Shown in pieces: positions 25,817 to 33,895 of a DNA stretch of 64,000 nucleotides (positions are counted from its first letter, which is position 1; each line of letters begins with the position of its first letter). This DNA is from JANWVO01 sp964458495. GTDB taxonomy: Bacteria > Acidobacteriota > Terriglobia > Bryobacterales > Bryobacteraceae. A program made the translations under genes and the position numbers. The notes beneath the pieces are model-generated. The model did not search any database, was not told where the DNA came from, and saw nothing but the letters and a program-made list of their open reading frames with translations. The stretch covers positions 1 through 64,000 of the forward strand of contig CAYWJB010000008.1 in NCBI GenBank assembly GCA_964458495.1, read 5' to 3'.

Positions 25817-27232
25817 ATGGTAGCATTGCGTCTCCGGATCTCCGCCGCCGCCCTGGCCATTGGCGCGTTTCTGCCCCTGCTCTGGCTCCCCGCGCCGCCC
25901 CTGCCGGACACGCCCCCCGCGTTCGAGTGGCTCAGCCGCCCCGGCGCCGCCTTGCTCCTGTGGCTCCTCCATTCCACCGCGCCGCCCGCCTGGGCTGCCC
26001 CCGCGCTCGCCCTCTTGCTGCACGCCGCCGCCAGCGTTCTGCTGGCAGTCCTGCTGCCCGCCCTCTTCCTGAAACGTGCGACGATCCTCGCCGTGCTCAT
26101 TTACGCCGTCCACCCTCTGCATGCGGACTCCCTCGCCGTGCCGGATCTCGCGTCCACCCTGCCCGGCGCCGTGCTTGCGCTTTCTTCTGCGCTCGCGTTT
26201 CTCCGCGGCCGCTCGCGCACCGGCACGGCACTCGCACTCATCGCATTGCTCTTTGAGCCGGCCGCCGCGGCCATCCCGCCCGTGCTCTTCCTCCTCGCAG
26301 GCCGCGCTGCCGGGGACAGACGGCTCCTCTGGCTCGGCGCCGCCGGCGCTGCGGCATGGCTGGCTGCCCTGCGCCCCGTCTGGCAGCAGGCCGCTGAGCA
26401 ATGGCCGCAGCTCGGCATTTTCGCGCTTCGCACCATCTTCCTGACTCTCTTCCCGCTCGGCCTCACACCTGCGCCCGACTTGCGCGGCTCGCCCCTGGAA
26501 TCGGGTCTCGCTGCACTGGCTGTCGCTGCGGCCGCATGGGTGGCCTGGACCGCCGGGCGCCGCCGCGCTCCCGGCGCGTGGCTCCTCTCCGGCGTTATGC
26601 TGCTCGCTTCGGTCTGGTTCCTTCCCGTGGGAGACGCCGGCCGCTGCCTTGCCCTTCCGCTCGCCGCACTGTGCGCCTTTCTGGCGTTGATGCTCGAACA
26701 CGCCGACGCGCGCCTCTCTGCCGTTTATGTCGCAGCGCTTGTGCTGCTCTCCTTCAACTACGCGCGGCTCTGGCTCGACCCGGTGGCCCTTCACATGGAG
26801 GCTGTGCGTCTCGCCCCTCGCCTGCCTGCTCCGGCGCTCGCCCTCGCTCCGTACCTGCCGGCGGCGCAGGCGCTCGAGCTGATCGCCGAAGCGCGCCGTC
26901 ATGCCCCTTCCGATCCCCGCCTGCCCGCCGCCGCCGGCGACGCGCTGTTGCGCGCGCAGCGCCCGCACGAAGCGCTGTCGGAGTTCGAACTCGCCCTCGA
27001 TCTCGATCCCCGCTTTCACCCGGCCTGGACAGGCCGCGCCGCCGCCTGGGCCGCACTCGGCCAGCCTGATGAAGCGCGCGCCAACCTTCTCCGGGCCCTC
27101 GCTCTCCAACCCTGCTCTCTATACGCTCGTGTGGCGCTCTCGCGCCTTGGCGGTTCTCTACCTCCGGATCCCGGCTGCCCGTGGACGCGCGGCCAGCGCC
27201 TCGCCCTCGCCGGCGCTATTTCGCGTCGATGA
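25817..27232 (+). CDS. multi-pass membrane protein with C-terminal TPR repeats
   Basis: 471 residues from ATG 25817, only 23 bases from the divergent nth start. The first ~330 residues are strongly hydrophobic with about 9-10 membrane segments (LPLLWLPAPPLP, ALLLHAAASVLLAVLLPALF, TGTALALIALLFEP), and the last ~120 hold two or three tetratricopeptide-like helices (AGDALLRAQRPHEALSEFEL, AWTGRAAAWAALGQPDEARA). This organisation recalls TMTC-like or O-antigen-ligase-like TPR membrane proteins. No catalytic motif could be assigned. Its last 17 bases overlap the convergent zinc-ribbon gene. Confidence 0.7.
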   Translation: MVALRLRISAAALAIGAFLPLLWLPAPPLPDTPPAFEWLSRPGAALLLWLLHSTAPPAWAAPALALLLHAAASVLLAVLLPALFLKRATILAVLIYAVHPLHADSLAVPDLASTLPGAVLALSSALAFLRGRSRTGTALALIALLFEPAAAAIPPVLFLLAGRAAGDRRLLWLGAAGAAAWLAALRPVWQQAAEQWPQLGIFALRTIFLTLFPLGLTPAPDLRGSPLESGLAALAVAAAAWVAWTAGRRRAPGAWLLSGVMLLASVWFLPVGDAGRCLALPLAALCAFLALMLEHADARLSAVYVAALVLLSFNYARLWLDPVALHMEAVRLAPRLPAPALALAPYLPAAQALELIAEARRHAPSDPRLPAAAGDALLRAQRPHEALSEFELALDLDPRFHPAWTGRAAAWAALGQPDEARANLLRALALQPCSLYARVALSRLGGSLPPDPGCPWTRGQRLALAGAISRR

Positions 27233-27935
27233 TCTCCACCCGCGCCCGCACGTATTGCCAGTCCGGCAGCTCGTAGACCTTCAACGGCGTCACCAGCGGC
27301 GCCTCCATGTCTTTCACCCCGTGCGCGGGAATCGCGCCCGGCGCCGCATCCACCACCGCGATCACGGCCTCGCCCGGCGCCGCGTTCGCCGTCTCCAGCG
27401 AGATCCGCAGCCGGAACCGGGACAGCTCCGCCGGCGCGTGGTTCACCACCACGAACCGCACCATCAGCTTCTTGTCCGGCCCTTCCAGCAGGCGGATGCC
27501 CGTCACCTCCACGAATTTCGCGAACGGGTGCGCCGCGCCCTGTGCCTGCGGTCGCTCAAACGGCGCTGCCTGCTTCACCGCAACCGGCGCGCTGCGGTCC
27601 TTCGAAAGATAGCGGTAGAGCAGGAACAATCCGCCTCCCAGCACCACCAGCGTGAGCACCGCCGCCAGCCAGGGCGGCATCGCCCGGCGCTGCGGCGCAG
27701 CGCCGATCACATACGTCGCCTGCTCTTGTCCCGCCGGCGGCGCTACGGGCGGCGGAGGCGCTGCCGCCGGCGGCGCCCACGCGGCGGGCGCCTGCGGAGG
27801 TGGCATGGGCGCAGGGGGTGGCGCGCTTGCTGCCGGAGGCGCCGCCCCGGCTCTCTGCCGCTCCGCGCACCGCGGGCATTCCTGTTCAGAAGGTGGAACC
27901 TCCGCCCCGCATACCGGACAGATCCAGGTGAACAT
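27216..27935 (-). CDS. zinc-ribbon membrane protein
   Basis: 239 residues. The N-terminus carries a zinc ribbon C6-X2-C9 ... C20-X2-C23, followed by a Pro/Ala-rich linker (about 30-85), one transmembrane helix (about 89-108, WLAAVLTLVVLGGGLFLLYR) and an extracytoplasmic domain of about 130 residues (FVEVTGIRLLEGPDKKLMVR, RFRLRISLET). The topology implies a cytoplasmic ribbon and periplasmic sensor/adhesion-like domain. I know of many uncharacterised proteins of this layout in Acidobacteriota; no function is assigned. It converges with and overlaps the TPR membrane protein. Confidence 0.75.
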   Translation of the reverse strand: MFTWICPVCGAEVPPSEQECPRCAERQRAGAAPPAASAPPPAPMPPPQAPAAWAPPAAAPPPPVAPPAGQEQATYVIGAAPQRRAMPPWLAAVLTLVVLGGGLFLLYRYLSKDRSAPVAVKQAAPFERPQAQGAAHPFAKFVEVTGIRLLEGPDKKLMVRFVVVNHAPAELSRFRLRISLETANAAPGEAVIAVVDAAPGAIPAHGVKDMEAPLVTPLKVYELPDWQYVRARVEIIDAK

Positions 27936-27983
27936 CTCGTGGCTCTCCTATTTTCGGACGCGCGCGCCGCGCCCGTTGTTGCT

Positions 27984-29090
27984 TTATCCGATGCGGTACC
28001 TTGCCACTGCCGCTTCGTCCAGCTCGATCCCGAACCCCGGCGACGTCCTCGGTTCGATCCAGCCATCCACCGGCCTCATCGGCTCCTTCAGCAGCGCATC
28101 GAACATCTTTACGCCCGACGCCGCCGGGAAATACTCGATGAAAATGGCATTCGGCAGCGATGCGCACAGCTGCGTGTGCACGTCCCAGTGATAATGCGGC
28201 GCCACCGGAATGTCGAACGCCGCCGCCATGTGCGCAATCTTCAGCCACTCGCTTACCCCGCCGCAAACCGTTGCGTCCGGCTGCAGGATCGATGCCGCCT
28301 TGCGCTCCACCAGCTCCGCAAACGCCCACCGCGTCGCCTCCAGCTCGCCCGTCGCCACCGGCGTCCGGATCGACTCCGCGATCCGTGCCATCGCCGACAC
28401 GTTGTCCGCCCGCACCGGCTCCTCGATCCAGTAGGGGCGGAACTCCTCCAGCCTCGCCATCGCCGCAATCGCCTCCGGCGCGCTCTTCCAGCCGCCGTTG
28501 GCGTCCAGCAGAATGTCGAACTCCTCTCCCAGTGACTTCCGCACCGCGCCCACGCGCCGCGCGTCCTCCGCCGCGCTCAGCGCCCCCACCTTCAGCTTCA
28601 CCGCCGTGAAGCCTTGTTCCGCTACCGCCTCCACCTCCCGGACCAGCTCCTCGATCGTCTGCCCGGCGCGGTAATACCCGCCCGTTGCGTAGCAGCGCAT
28701 CCGCCGCCGGTGCACCCCCAGCAGCTCCATCACCGGCAGCCCGGCCGTTTTCCCGCGCAGGTCCCACAGCGCGATGTCGATGGCGCTCATCGCCCGCAGC
28801 GCCGCCCCGCGCCGCCCCGCCTGGATCGACTGCCGGTACATTTCCGCCCACAAATGTTCCGTTTCCAGCGCGCTGGCGCCGGCCAGCACCGGCCGGTAGA
28901 TCTCGTCGATCAGCGCCAGCATGGCGCGCGAGCCGTCGTAACCGAGCGCGAACCCGAGCCCCTCCGGCCCCCCCTCCGTGCGGATCTTCACGATCAGGTG
29001 ATCGCGGTGCGTGATCCTCCTCACCGCGTCCGACACCGGAGCCGGCAGCGGAATCGACACCGCCAGCGCCTCGACTTCCCGGATCTTCAT
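27984..29090 (-). CDS. enolase-superfamily enzyme (mandelate racemase/muconate-lactonizing type)
   Basis: 368 residues with the capping domain (1-125) and TIM barrel. Active-site features visible: KLKVG with Lys165/Lys167, metal ligands Asp196 (DANGG), Glu223 (WIEEP) and Glu249 (TGE), and an Asp272/His299 dyad (QPDATVCGG; APHYHWDVH). This set fits the mandelate-racemase subgroup acting on acid sugars or related carboxylates by alpha-proton abstraction; the exact substrate cannot be told. It starts 17 bases from a divergent nucleotidyltransferase gene. Adjacent exported Gfo/Idh/MocA proteins make a carbohydrate-catabolic setting plausible. Confidence 0.88.
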   Translation of the reverse strand: MKIREVEALAVSIPLPAPVSDAVRRITHRDHLIVKIRTEGGPEGLGFALGYDGSRAMLALIDEIYRPVLAGASALETEHLWAEMYRQSIQAGRRGAALRAMSAIDIALWDLRGKTAGLPVMELLGVHRRRMRCYATGGYYRAGQTIEELVREVEAVAEQGFTAVKLKVGALSAAEDARRVGAVRKSLGEEFDILLDANGGWKSAPEAIAAMARLEEFRPYWIEEPVRADNVSAMARIAESIRTPVATGELEATRWAFAELVERKAASILQPDATVCGGVSEWLKIAHMAAAFDIPVAPHYHWDVHTQLCASLPNAIFIEYFPAASGVKMFDALLKEPMRPVDGWIEPRTSPGFGIELDEAAVARYRIG

Positions 29091-29107
29091 CTCGCTACGA
29101 TGATGGC

Positions 29108-29695
29108 ATGGAAGTGCTCGCCGGTGACATCGCCTCCTCCGCGGCGCTGCTTGCCGGTGCGTGGAATCCGCCCACCCGTGCTCATCTCGAGCTCGCCCGC
29201 GCCGCGCTGGGCTGGGCGCGCCGCGCCGTCTTCGTCCTGCCCCGCGCCTTCCCCCACAAGCCGCTGGAAGGCGCGCCGTTCGGCCTGCGCGCGCAGTGGA
29301 TTCGCTCCCTCGCCTCGCTCGATCCGCGCTTCGCCGCCGCCGTCAGCGAGGGCGGGCTGTTTCTCGAAATGGCGCGCGAGGCGAGCGCCCTCGGCGCCAC
29401 GCGGGTCTTCCTCGTCTGCGGCAGCGACGCCGCCGCCCGCATCGTCGGCTGGGACTACGGCGCCCTCGAGCCGATCGAGAAGCAACTGGAGGAATACGAA
29501 CTGCTGGTTGCTCCACGCCCGCTGCCCTACCAGCCGCCTGGTGATCTTCGCGCGCGCATTCACACGCTGATCGTGCCCGCTTCCCTGGATGGCGTCTCCT
29601 CGACTGAAGTCCGGCGCCGCATGCGCAGCGGCGAGCCGTGGACGCATCTCGTCCCGGGAATCGTTGCGGACTCGGTGGCTGCGGCGTTCCGTTGA
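29108..29695 (+). CDS. NadD-like nucleotidyltransferase (cytidylyltransferase-like fold)
   Basis: 195 residues. The N-terminal GAWNPPTRAH (about 17-26) corresponds to the GxFxPxHxGH nucleotide-binding motif, with Thr at the first His position, which is a known variant (H/T). The C-terminal SSTEVRRRM (about 164-172) corresponds to the ISSTxIR motif. These match nicotinate-nucleotide adenylyltransferase-type enzymes of NAD synthesis. The sequence between is diverged and the enzyme could use another pyridine or sugar-related nucleotide, so I leave out the symbol. It lies divergently from the enolase-superfamily gene and 34 bases upstream of the first Gfo/Idh gene. Confidence 0.75.
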   Translation: MEVLAGDIASSAALLAGAWNPPTRAHLELARAALGWARRAVFVLPRAFPHKPLEGAPFGLRAQWIRSLASLDPRFAAAVSEGGLFLEMAREASALGATRVFLVCGSDAAARIVGWDYGALEPIEKQLEEYELLVAPRPLPYQPPGDLRARIHTLIVPASLDGVSSTEVRRRMRSGEPWTHLVPGIVADSVAAAFR

Positions 29696-29729
29696 GGCCA
29701 CCGCCGCCCGGGCGTTATAGACTGTGCCC

Positions 29730-30896
29730 ATGCAGCGCCGCACTTTTCTCTGCTCCGCCGGCGCCTTTCTCCAGCCGCCGGACCGCGTTCGCGCGGGCGT
29801 CGTCGGCACAGGCGGCCGAGGACGCCTTCTCGCTGCCGAGTTCAAGGAGATCGGCGCGGAAATCGCCGCCGTTTGCGATGTCTACCAGCCAAACCTCAAC
29901 GCCGGCCTCCAGGCGGCCAGCAGCGGCGCCCGCCCCTACAAGGACTACCGCCGCCTCCTCGAAGACCCATCGCTCCACGCCGCCATCATCGCCACGCCCG
30001 ACCACTGGCACGCCCGCATGGTCATCGACGCCGTGGAAGCAGGCAAGGACGTCTACGTCGAAAAGCCCCTGACCCATACCATCGAGGAAGCCCTTCAGGT
30101 CGTCGAGGCCGTCCGGCGCACGCGCCGAATCGTCCAGGTGGGCACGCAGCGCCGCAGCGCCGCGCTGTTCCTGGAAGCCAAACGCGCCGTCGACTCCGGC
30201 CGCCTCGGCGACGTCCGCCTCGTCAACTCCTGGTGGCTGAATCACCAGTCTTCTCTCACGCGCCGCACGCTCGAGGGCGAACTCGACTGGCAGCAGTGGC
30301 TCGGCCCGGCGCCTCGCCGCCCGCTCGATCCGATGCGGTTCTTCAACTGGTATTACTACTTCGACTACTCCGGCGGCCTGCTCATCGGCCAGGCGGCCCA
30401 CATGGTCGACGTTTTCCACTGGTTCCTGAACTCCGCCGCTCCGCTCGCCGTCACCTGCTCCGGCGGTCGCGTGAATCTCGAAGGCGCCGAAGTCACCGAC
30501 ACCGCCTCCATCCTCATCGAGTACCCCGAGAATTACTTCGCCGTCTTCACGCTGGGCTACAAGGCCATGCGCTACCACCCGCGCCTGGATCAGCTGGCAC
30601 AATTTCACGGCCACCGAGCCCGGCTCGATCTCGGCCGCGAGTTCTTCCACATCTACCCGGAAACCAAAGGCCCCGAACTGACGCCTGAACGGGAGGAGGA
30701 CCGGCCGGGAGCGTTCGCGGCCGCCACGCGCGATCATATCCGCAACTTCCTCGATTGCGTCCGCACGCGCCGCGAACCCAATGCGCCCGTCGAGGCCGGC
30801 CTCTCCGCCGTCATCGTCCTGTCGATGGCGCTCGATTCGCTCCGCAGCGGCCGCCGCCTGAAGTGGAACGCCGCGGCGCGCCGTGTGGAAACATAA
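29730..30896 (+). CDS. Tat-exported Gfo/Idh/MocA family oxidoreductase, first of two
   Basis: 388 residues from ATG 29730 (a GTG two codons earlier is possible). The N-terminus MQRRTFLCSAGAF is a twin-arginine signal. The Rossmann fold shows VVGTGGRG (about 24-31), the family TPDHWH (89-94) and the catalytic-type EKPLTH (111-116), then a C-terminal dimer/substrate domain (DYSGGLLIGQAAHMVDVFHWF). Family members oxidise or reduce sugars, inositols or glycosides with bound NAD(P). Export by Tat implies the cofactor is loaded before transport. It precedes a paralogue by 24 bases. Substrate unknown. Confidence 0.88.
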   Translation: MQRRTFLCSAGAFLQPPDRVRAGVVGTGGRGRLLAAEFKEIGAEIAAVCDVYQPNLNAGLQAASSGARPYKDYRRLLEDPSLHAAIIATPDHWHARMVIDAVEAGKDVYVEKPLTHTIEEALQVVEAVRRTRRIVQVGTQRRSAALFLEAKRAVDSGRLGDVRLVNSWWLNHQSSLTRRTLEGELDWQQWLGPAPRRPLDPMRFFNWYYYFDYSGGLLIGQAAHMVDVFHWFLNSAAPLAVTCSGGRVNLEGAEVTDTASILIEYPENYFAVFTLGYKAMRYHPRLDQLAQFHGHRARLDLGREFFHIYPETKGPELTPEREEDRPGAFAAATRDHIRNFLDCVRTRREPNAPVEAGLSAVIVLSMALDSLRSGRRLKWNAAARRVET

Positions 30897-30920
30897 ACTT
30901 GAGGTTCTGATTTCTCCATC

Positions 30921-32288
30921 ATGAGCACCGAAAACATCCCTTCACGCCGCCTGTTCCTTGCCGCTGCCGGTTCGCTCGCCGCGGCGCGCTCCGCACAGGC
31001 GAAGAAGATCAAGCCGTCCGTCACAGCCCGCACCGCCGCCCGCACGCTCGGCGCCAACGACCGGATCCGAGTTGGAATGATCGGCGTCGGCATCATGGGC
31101 ACGGGCCACCTGCGCGCCTTCGTCCGCCAGCAGGAGCAGGACAAGGACATCGAGGTCGCCGCCGTCTGCGACGTCTACCAGCGCCACCGCGAACGCGCCA
31201 AAGCCATCTCCAGACTCGAGGACAAGGACATTTATGTCGACTACCGCGAACTCCTCGCCCGTCCCGACATAGACTGCGTCCTCATCGCCACCCCCGATCA
31301 CTGGCACGCCCAGATGGCCATCGACGCCTTCGCCGCCGGCAAGGACGTCTACCTGCAAAAGCCCAGCACGCTCACTGTCGACGAGAGCGAACAGGTGATG
31401 CAGGCTGCCGCCCGCTACAACCGCGTCCTCCAGGTCGGCAGCCAGTTCCTCTCCGACGCCCGCTGGCACAAGGTGAAGGAGCTCATCGCCGAGGGCGCCA
31501 TCGGGGAGGTGCTCTGGGGCCAGACCACCTACAGCCGCAACTCCGTCGCCGGCGAATGGAACTACTATGTCGACGAAGAGGCGTCGCCGGAGACTATCGA
31601 CTGGAAACGCTGGCTCGGACCGGCGCCGAAGCGCCCCTTCAGCGCCGAGCGCTTCTTCCGCTGGCGCAAGTATTGGGACTACTCCAACGGCATCGCCAGC
31701 GACCTTTACTATCACCGCGTCGGCCCCATGCTCTTCGCTATGGGCCCGGCCTGGCCTGCCCGCGTCGCCGGCGCAGGCGGCATCTATGTCCAGAAAGACC
31801 GCGAGGTGCCGGACACCCTCGCCATGCTCATCGAATACACCAACTTCATGATCGTGGTCGCCGGCTCCATGGCCAACACCGCTCCCAACCGCTATCTCCC
31901 GCAGGCCATCTACGGCCACTCCGGAACGATTGTCGTGGAGAACGACCGCGTTGTGGTCACCCCCGAAATGTTCGTCGCCAAGGCGCTCAGCCGTTCCACG
32001 GAGTCCCGCACCTTCGAGTTCAAGAACGCCCAGCGCGAGATGAACCGCCGCCACACGGACAACTTCTTCGAGTGCATGCGCACCCGCAAGACTCCTGTGC
32101 TCGGCCCCGAGTTGGCGCACCAGATCATGCTCTCCGTCATGCTCGGCTGCGAGAGCTACCGCCAGGGAGAACTCAAGCTCTACGACCCCGCCGCTCGCAG
32201 GCGCGCGCGCCGCGCCTCCGCCCGCCCCTCCTATGAAGGCGACGGCAAGAACCACCCGCTCGGCCCCAGGAAGGAGCCTTCGGTCTGA
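30921..32288 (+). CDS. Tat-exported Gfo/Idh/MocA family oxidoreductase, second of two
   Basis: 455 residues beginning MSTENIPSRRLFLAAAGSLAA, a twin-arginine signal, then a spacer and Rossmann fold (GMIGVGIMGTGH, about 52-63), CDVYQRH and TPDHWHAQM. At the EKP position it reads LQKPST: the lysine is kept but Glu is Gln, unlike its upstream neighbour (VEKPLT). C-terminal part carries DYSNGIASDLYYHRVGPM, as in the secreted subgroup of this family. It ends in an Arg-rich tail. It is followed 14 bases later by a strong bidirectional terminator. Probably a periplasmic sugar-modifying enzyme; this is inferred from family and signal. Confidence 0.88.
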   Translation: MSTENIPSRRLFLAAAGSLAAARSAQAKKIKPSVTARTAARTLGANDRIRVGMIGVGIMGTGHLRAFVRQQEQDKDIEVAAVCDVYQRHRERAKAISRLEDKDIYVDYRELLARPDIDCVLIATPDHWHAQMAIDAFAAGKDVYLQKPSTLTVDESEQVMQAAARYNRVLQVGSQFLSDARWHKVKELIAEGAIGEVLWGQTTYSRNSVAGEWNYYVDEEASPETIDWKRWLGPAPKRPFSAERFFRWRKYWDYSNGIASDLYYHRVGPMLFAMGPAWPARVAGAGGIYVQKDREVPDTLAMLIEYTNFMIVVAGSMANTAPNRYLPQAIYGHSGTIVVENDRVVVTPEMFVAKALSRSTESRTFEFKNAQREMNRRHTDNFFECMRTRKTPVLGPELAHQIMLSVMLGCESYRQGELKLYDPAARRRARRASARPSYEGDGKNHPLGPRKEPSV

Positions 32289-32301
32289 TCCGTTCCGCTG
32301 T

Positions 32302-32340
32302 CCGGCCCGGAGCCGCGCCGCCACTGCGGCTCCGGGCCGG
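32302..32340. terminator. bidirectional terminator between convergent genes
   Basis: Perfect 15-bp stem CCGGCCCGGAGCCGC / GCGGCTCCGGGCCGG with a 9-base loop, followed by TTTCACTTC on the plus strand. It separates the plus-strand oxidoreductase (stop 32288) from the minus-strand DUF72 gene (stop 32343). Confidence 0.75.
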
Positions 32341-32342
32341 TT

Positions 32343-33098
32343 TCACTTCTCCGCCAGTTCCCGCAGCCGCATCGCGTTTATCACCGCGCATCCTTCCGCA
32401 TCGTTGTTGAAATACGCGTACACATCCATCCCTTCTGCCAGCCACTCCCGGATCTGCTGCGCCCACTCGCGCAGCTCCTCATCGGAGTAGCCCGAAGCGA
32501 ACAGCGCTCCGGGGCCATGAAACCGCAGGTACACGAACGGCCCGGCGCTTTCGAGCGGCGCCTGCGGATAGCGCGAGCTGTCCGCAATGACCATAGCCGC
32601 TCCATGCCGCCTCAGCAGTTCCGCCGCGCCGCCCTCGAACCAGCTCGCATGGCGGAACTCGAACGCCAGACGCGGCTTGTCGCCGAAGGCGCGCCTGTGC
32701 CCGTCGAGGAACGCCTCCAGCAGGTCCGTCTGGCGCCGCAGCGACGGCGGCAATTGCACAAGCACCGGCCCCAGCTTTTCCGCCAGCGCCATGGCATTGG
32801 AAACAAAAGCTTGCCATTTTGTTTCCACTCCTTCCAGCCGCCCCTCGTGCGTCACTCCGCGGTGCGCCTTGACTGCAAAGACGAATCCCTCCGGCGCAGC
32901 CTCCGCCCATTTCCGGAACGTCTCCGCCCCCGGCGCGCGATAGAAGCTTGAATTGATCTCCGCCGTCGCAAACACCCGCGCGTAGTGTCCGAAGAATTCC
33001 GCGGGCTTCGCCTCCCGCGGGTACAGCACGCCGCGCCAGTGCGCGTAGGACCAGCCGCTTGTGCCCGCGCGCAGCACGCCCCGCTTGCGCCTTGCCAT
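32343..33098 (-). CDS. DUF72 family protein
   Basis: 251 residues from ATG 33098, supported by GGGGAAG 6 bases upstream; the frame is open to 33236. The sequence begins RAGTSGWSYAHWRGVLYP and contains INSSFYRAP, FVFAVKAHRGVTH, VLVQLPPSL, LAFEFRHASWF, FVYLRFHGP and AYFNNDAEGCAVINA, all signatures of the DUF72 TIM-barrel family. The molecular function of DUF72 is not established. It is divergent from a small membrane protein (79-base gap). Confidence 0.92.
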   Translation of the reverse strand: MARRKRGVLRAGTSGWSYAHWRGVLYPREAKPAEFFGHYARVFATAEINSSFYRAPGAETFRKWAEAAPEGFVFAVKAHRGVTHEGRLEGVETKWQAFVSNAMALAEKLGPVLVQLPPSLRRQTDLLEAFLDGHRRAFGDKPRLAFEFRHASWFEGGAAELLRRHGAAMVIADSSRYPQAPLESAGPFVYLRFHGPGALFASGYSDEELREWAQQIREWLAEGMDVYAYFNNDAEGCAVINAMRLRELAEK

Positions 33099-33177
33099 CG
33101 CTGTCTTCCCCGCACATCCTCGCGCGTTTTGCTTCCCGCCGCCACCGGGGCTTACAATGCGGGGCGGGAGTTCCCTC

Positions 33178-33615
33178 ATGCCGCCCCGCCGCTCGCGGCT
33201 CTCGCACGCCTGGCTCGCGCTGACCCTCGCGTTCACCCTGCACGTTGCGGAAGGCGCCCTCCGCGACTATCTCGCCTTCTACAACCCGCTCGCCATGTCG
33301 CTGCGCGACATGCTGCTGTGGACGTGGATGCCCACTTTCACCTTCGCCGCCTGGCTCGGCGGATGGATCGCGATCCTCGCCGCGCTCTACGGGCTGGTCT
33401 GGTTCGCCGCCGCTCCCGCCCGTTGGGTCGTCTGGTTCGCCATCGCCTACGCGGAGATCGGGTTTCTCTACGCCGCCGCCAAGCTCGCCTTTGCGTTCTA
33501 TCTCCAGAAGGCGCTCCCCGGCGCCTACACTGCGCCCCTGCTGGTTATCGCCTCCTCGTGGCTTACTCTGGAAGCGGTGTTCGCCCTTCGCCGCCCCCGC
33601 CAGCCCGCAGCGTGA
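33178..33615 (+). CDS. small multi-pass membrane protein
   Basis: 145 residues from ATG 33178, which has GGGAG 8 bases upstream; an open frame extends to 33061 but lacks this signal. Four predicted membrane helices (LSHAWLALTLAFTLHVAEG, FTFAAWLGGWIAILAALYGL, VVWFAIAYAEIGFLYAAAKLAFAF in part, APLLVIASSWLTLEAVFAL). No family recognised. Its 3' end overlaps the convergent Smr gene by 53 bases. Confidence 0.65.
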   Translation: MPPRRSRLSHAWLALTLAFTLHVAEGALRDYLAFYNPLAMSLRDMLLWTWMPTFTFAAWLGGWIAILAALYGLVWFAAAPARWVVWFAIAYAEIGFLYAAAKLAFAFYLQKALPGAYTAPLLVIASSWLTLEAVFALRRPRQPAA

Positions 33616-33895
33616 TCAGCGTCGCTCCCCAGCCGCCCGCCTCCGCCGGCGCGTCGCCGAACCACTCCACGAACGGGCACCTCGCCAGTTCCCGGCGGAC
33701 CATCTCTCTCTGCACTCCGATGCCGCGCCCGTGAATCACCCGCAGATGCCTCCAGCCCCGCGCCCTCGCCTCCTCCAGCCATGCTTCCAGCGCTTTCTTT
33801 GCGTCCCGCGGCGAGAAGGCGTGAAGATCCAGCACGTCGCCGATCTCCACCGGGATCGGCTCTTCCTGTTCCGGTCCGTCACCGCGTGAATTCAT
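33563..33895 (-). CDS. Smr-domain protein
   Basis: 110 residues that consist essentially of a single Smr (MutS2-related) domain: LDLHAFSPRDAKKALEAWL (the LDLHG-like motif) and VIHGRGIGVQREMVRREL (the HGxG motif), then WGATLITL. Stand-alone Smr domains have nicking endonuclease activity or RNA-cleaving roles in other bacteria. The start overlaps the stop of the membrane glycosyltransferase gene by 17 bases, so it is the last gene of the long lpt-rpoN-nadA-moaA series. Confidence 0.85.
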   Translation of the reverse strand: MNSRGDGPEQEEPIPVEIGDVLDLHAFSPRDAKKALEAWLEEARARGWRHLRVIHGRGIGVQREMVRRELARCPFVEWFGDAPAEAGGWGATLITLRAGGGGEGRTPLPE

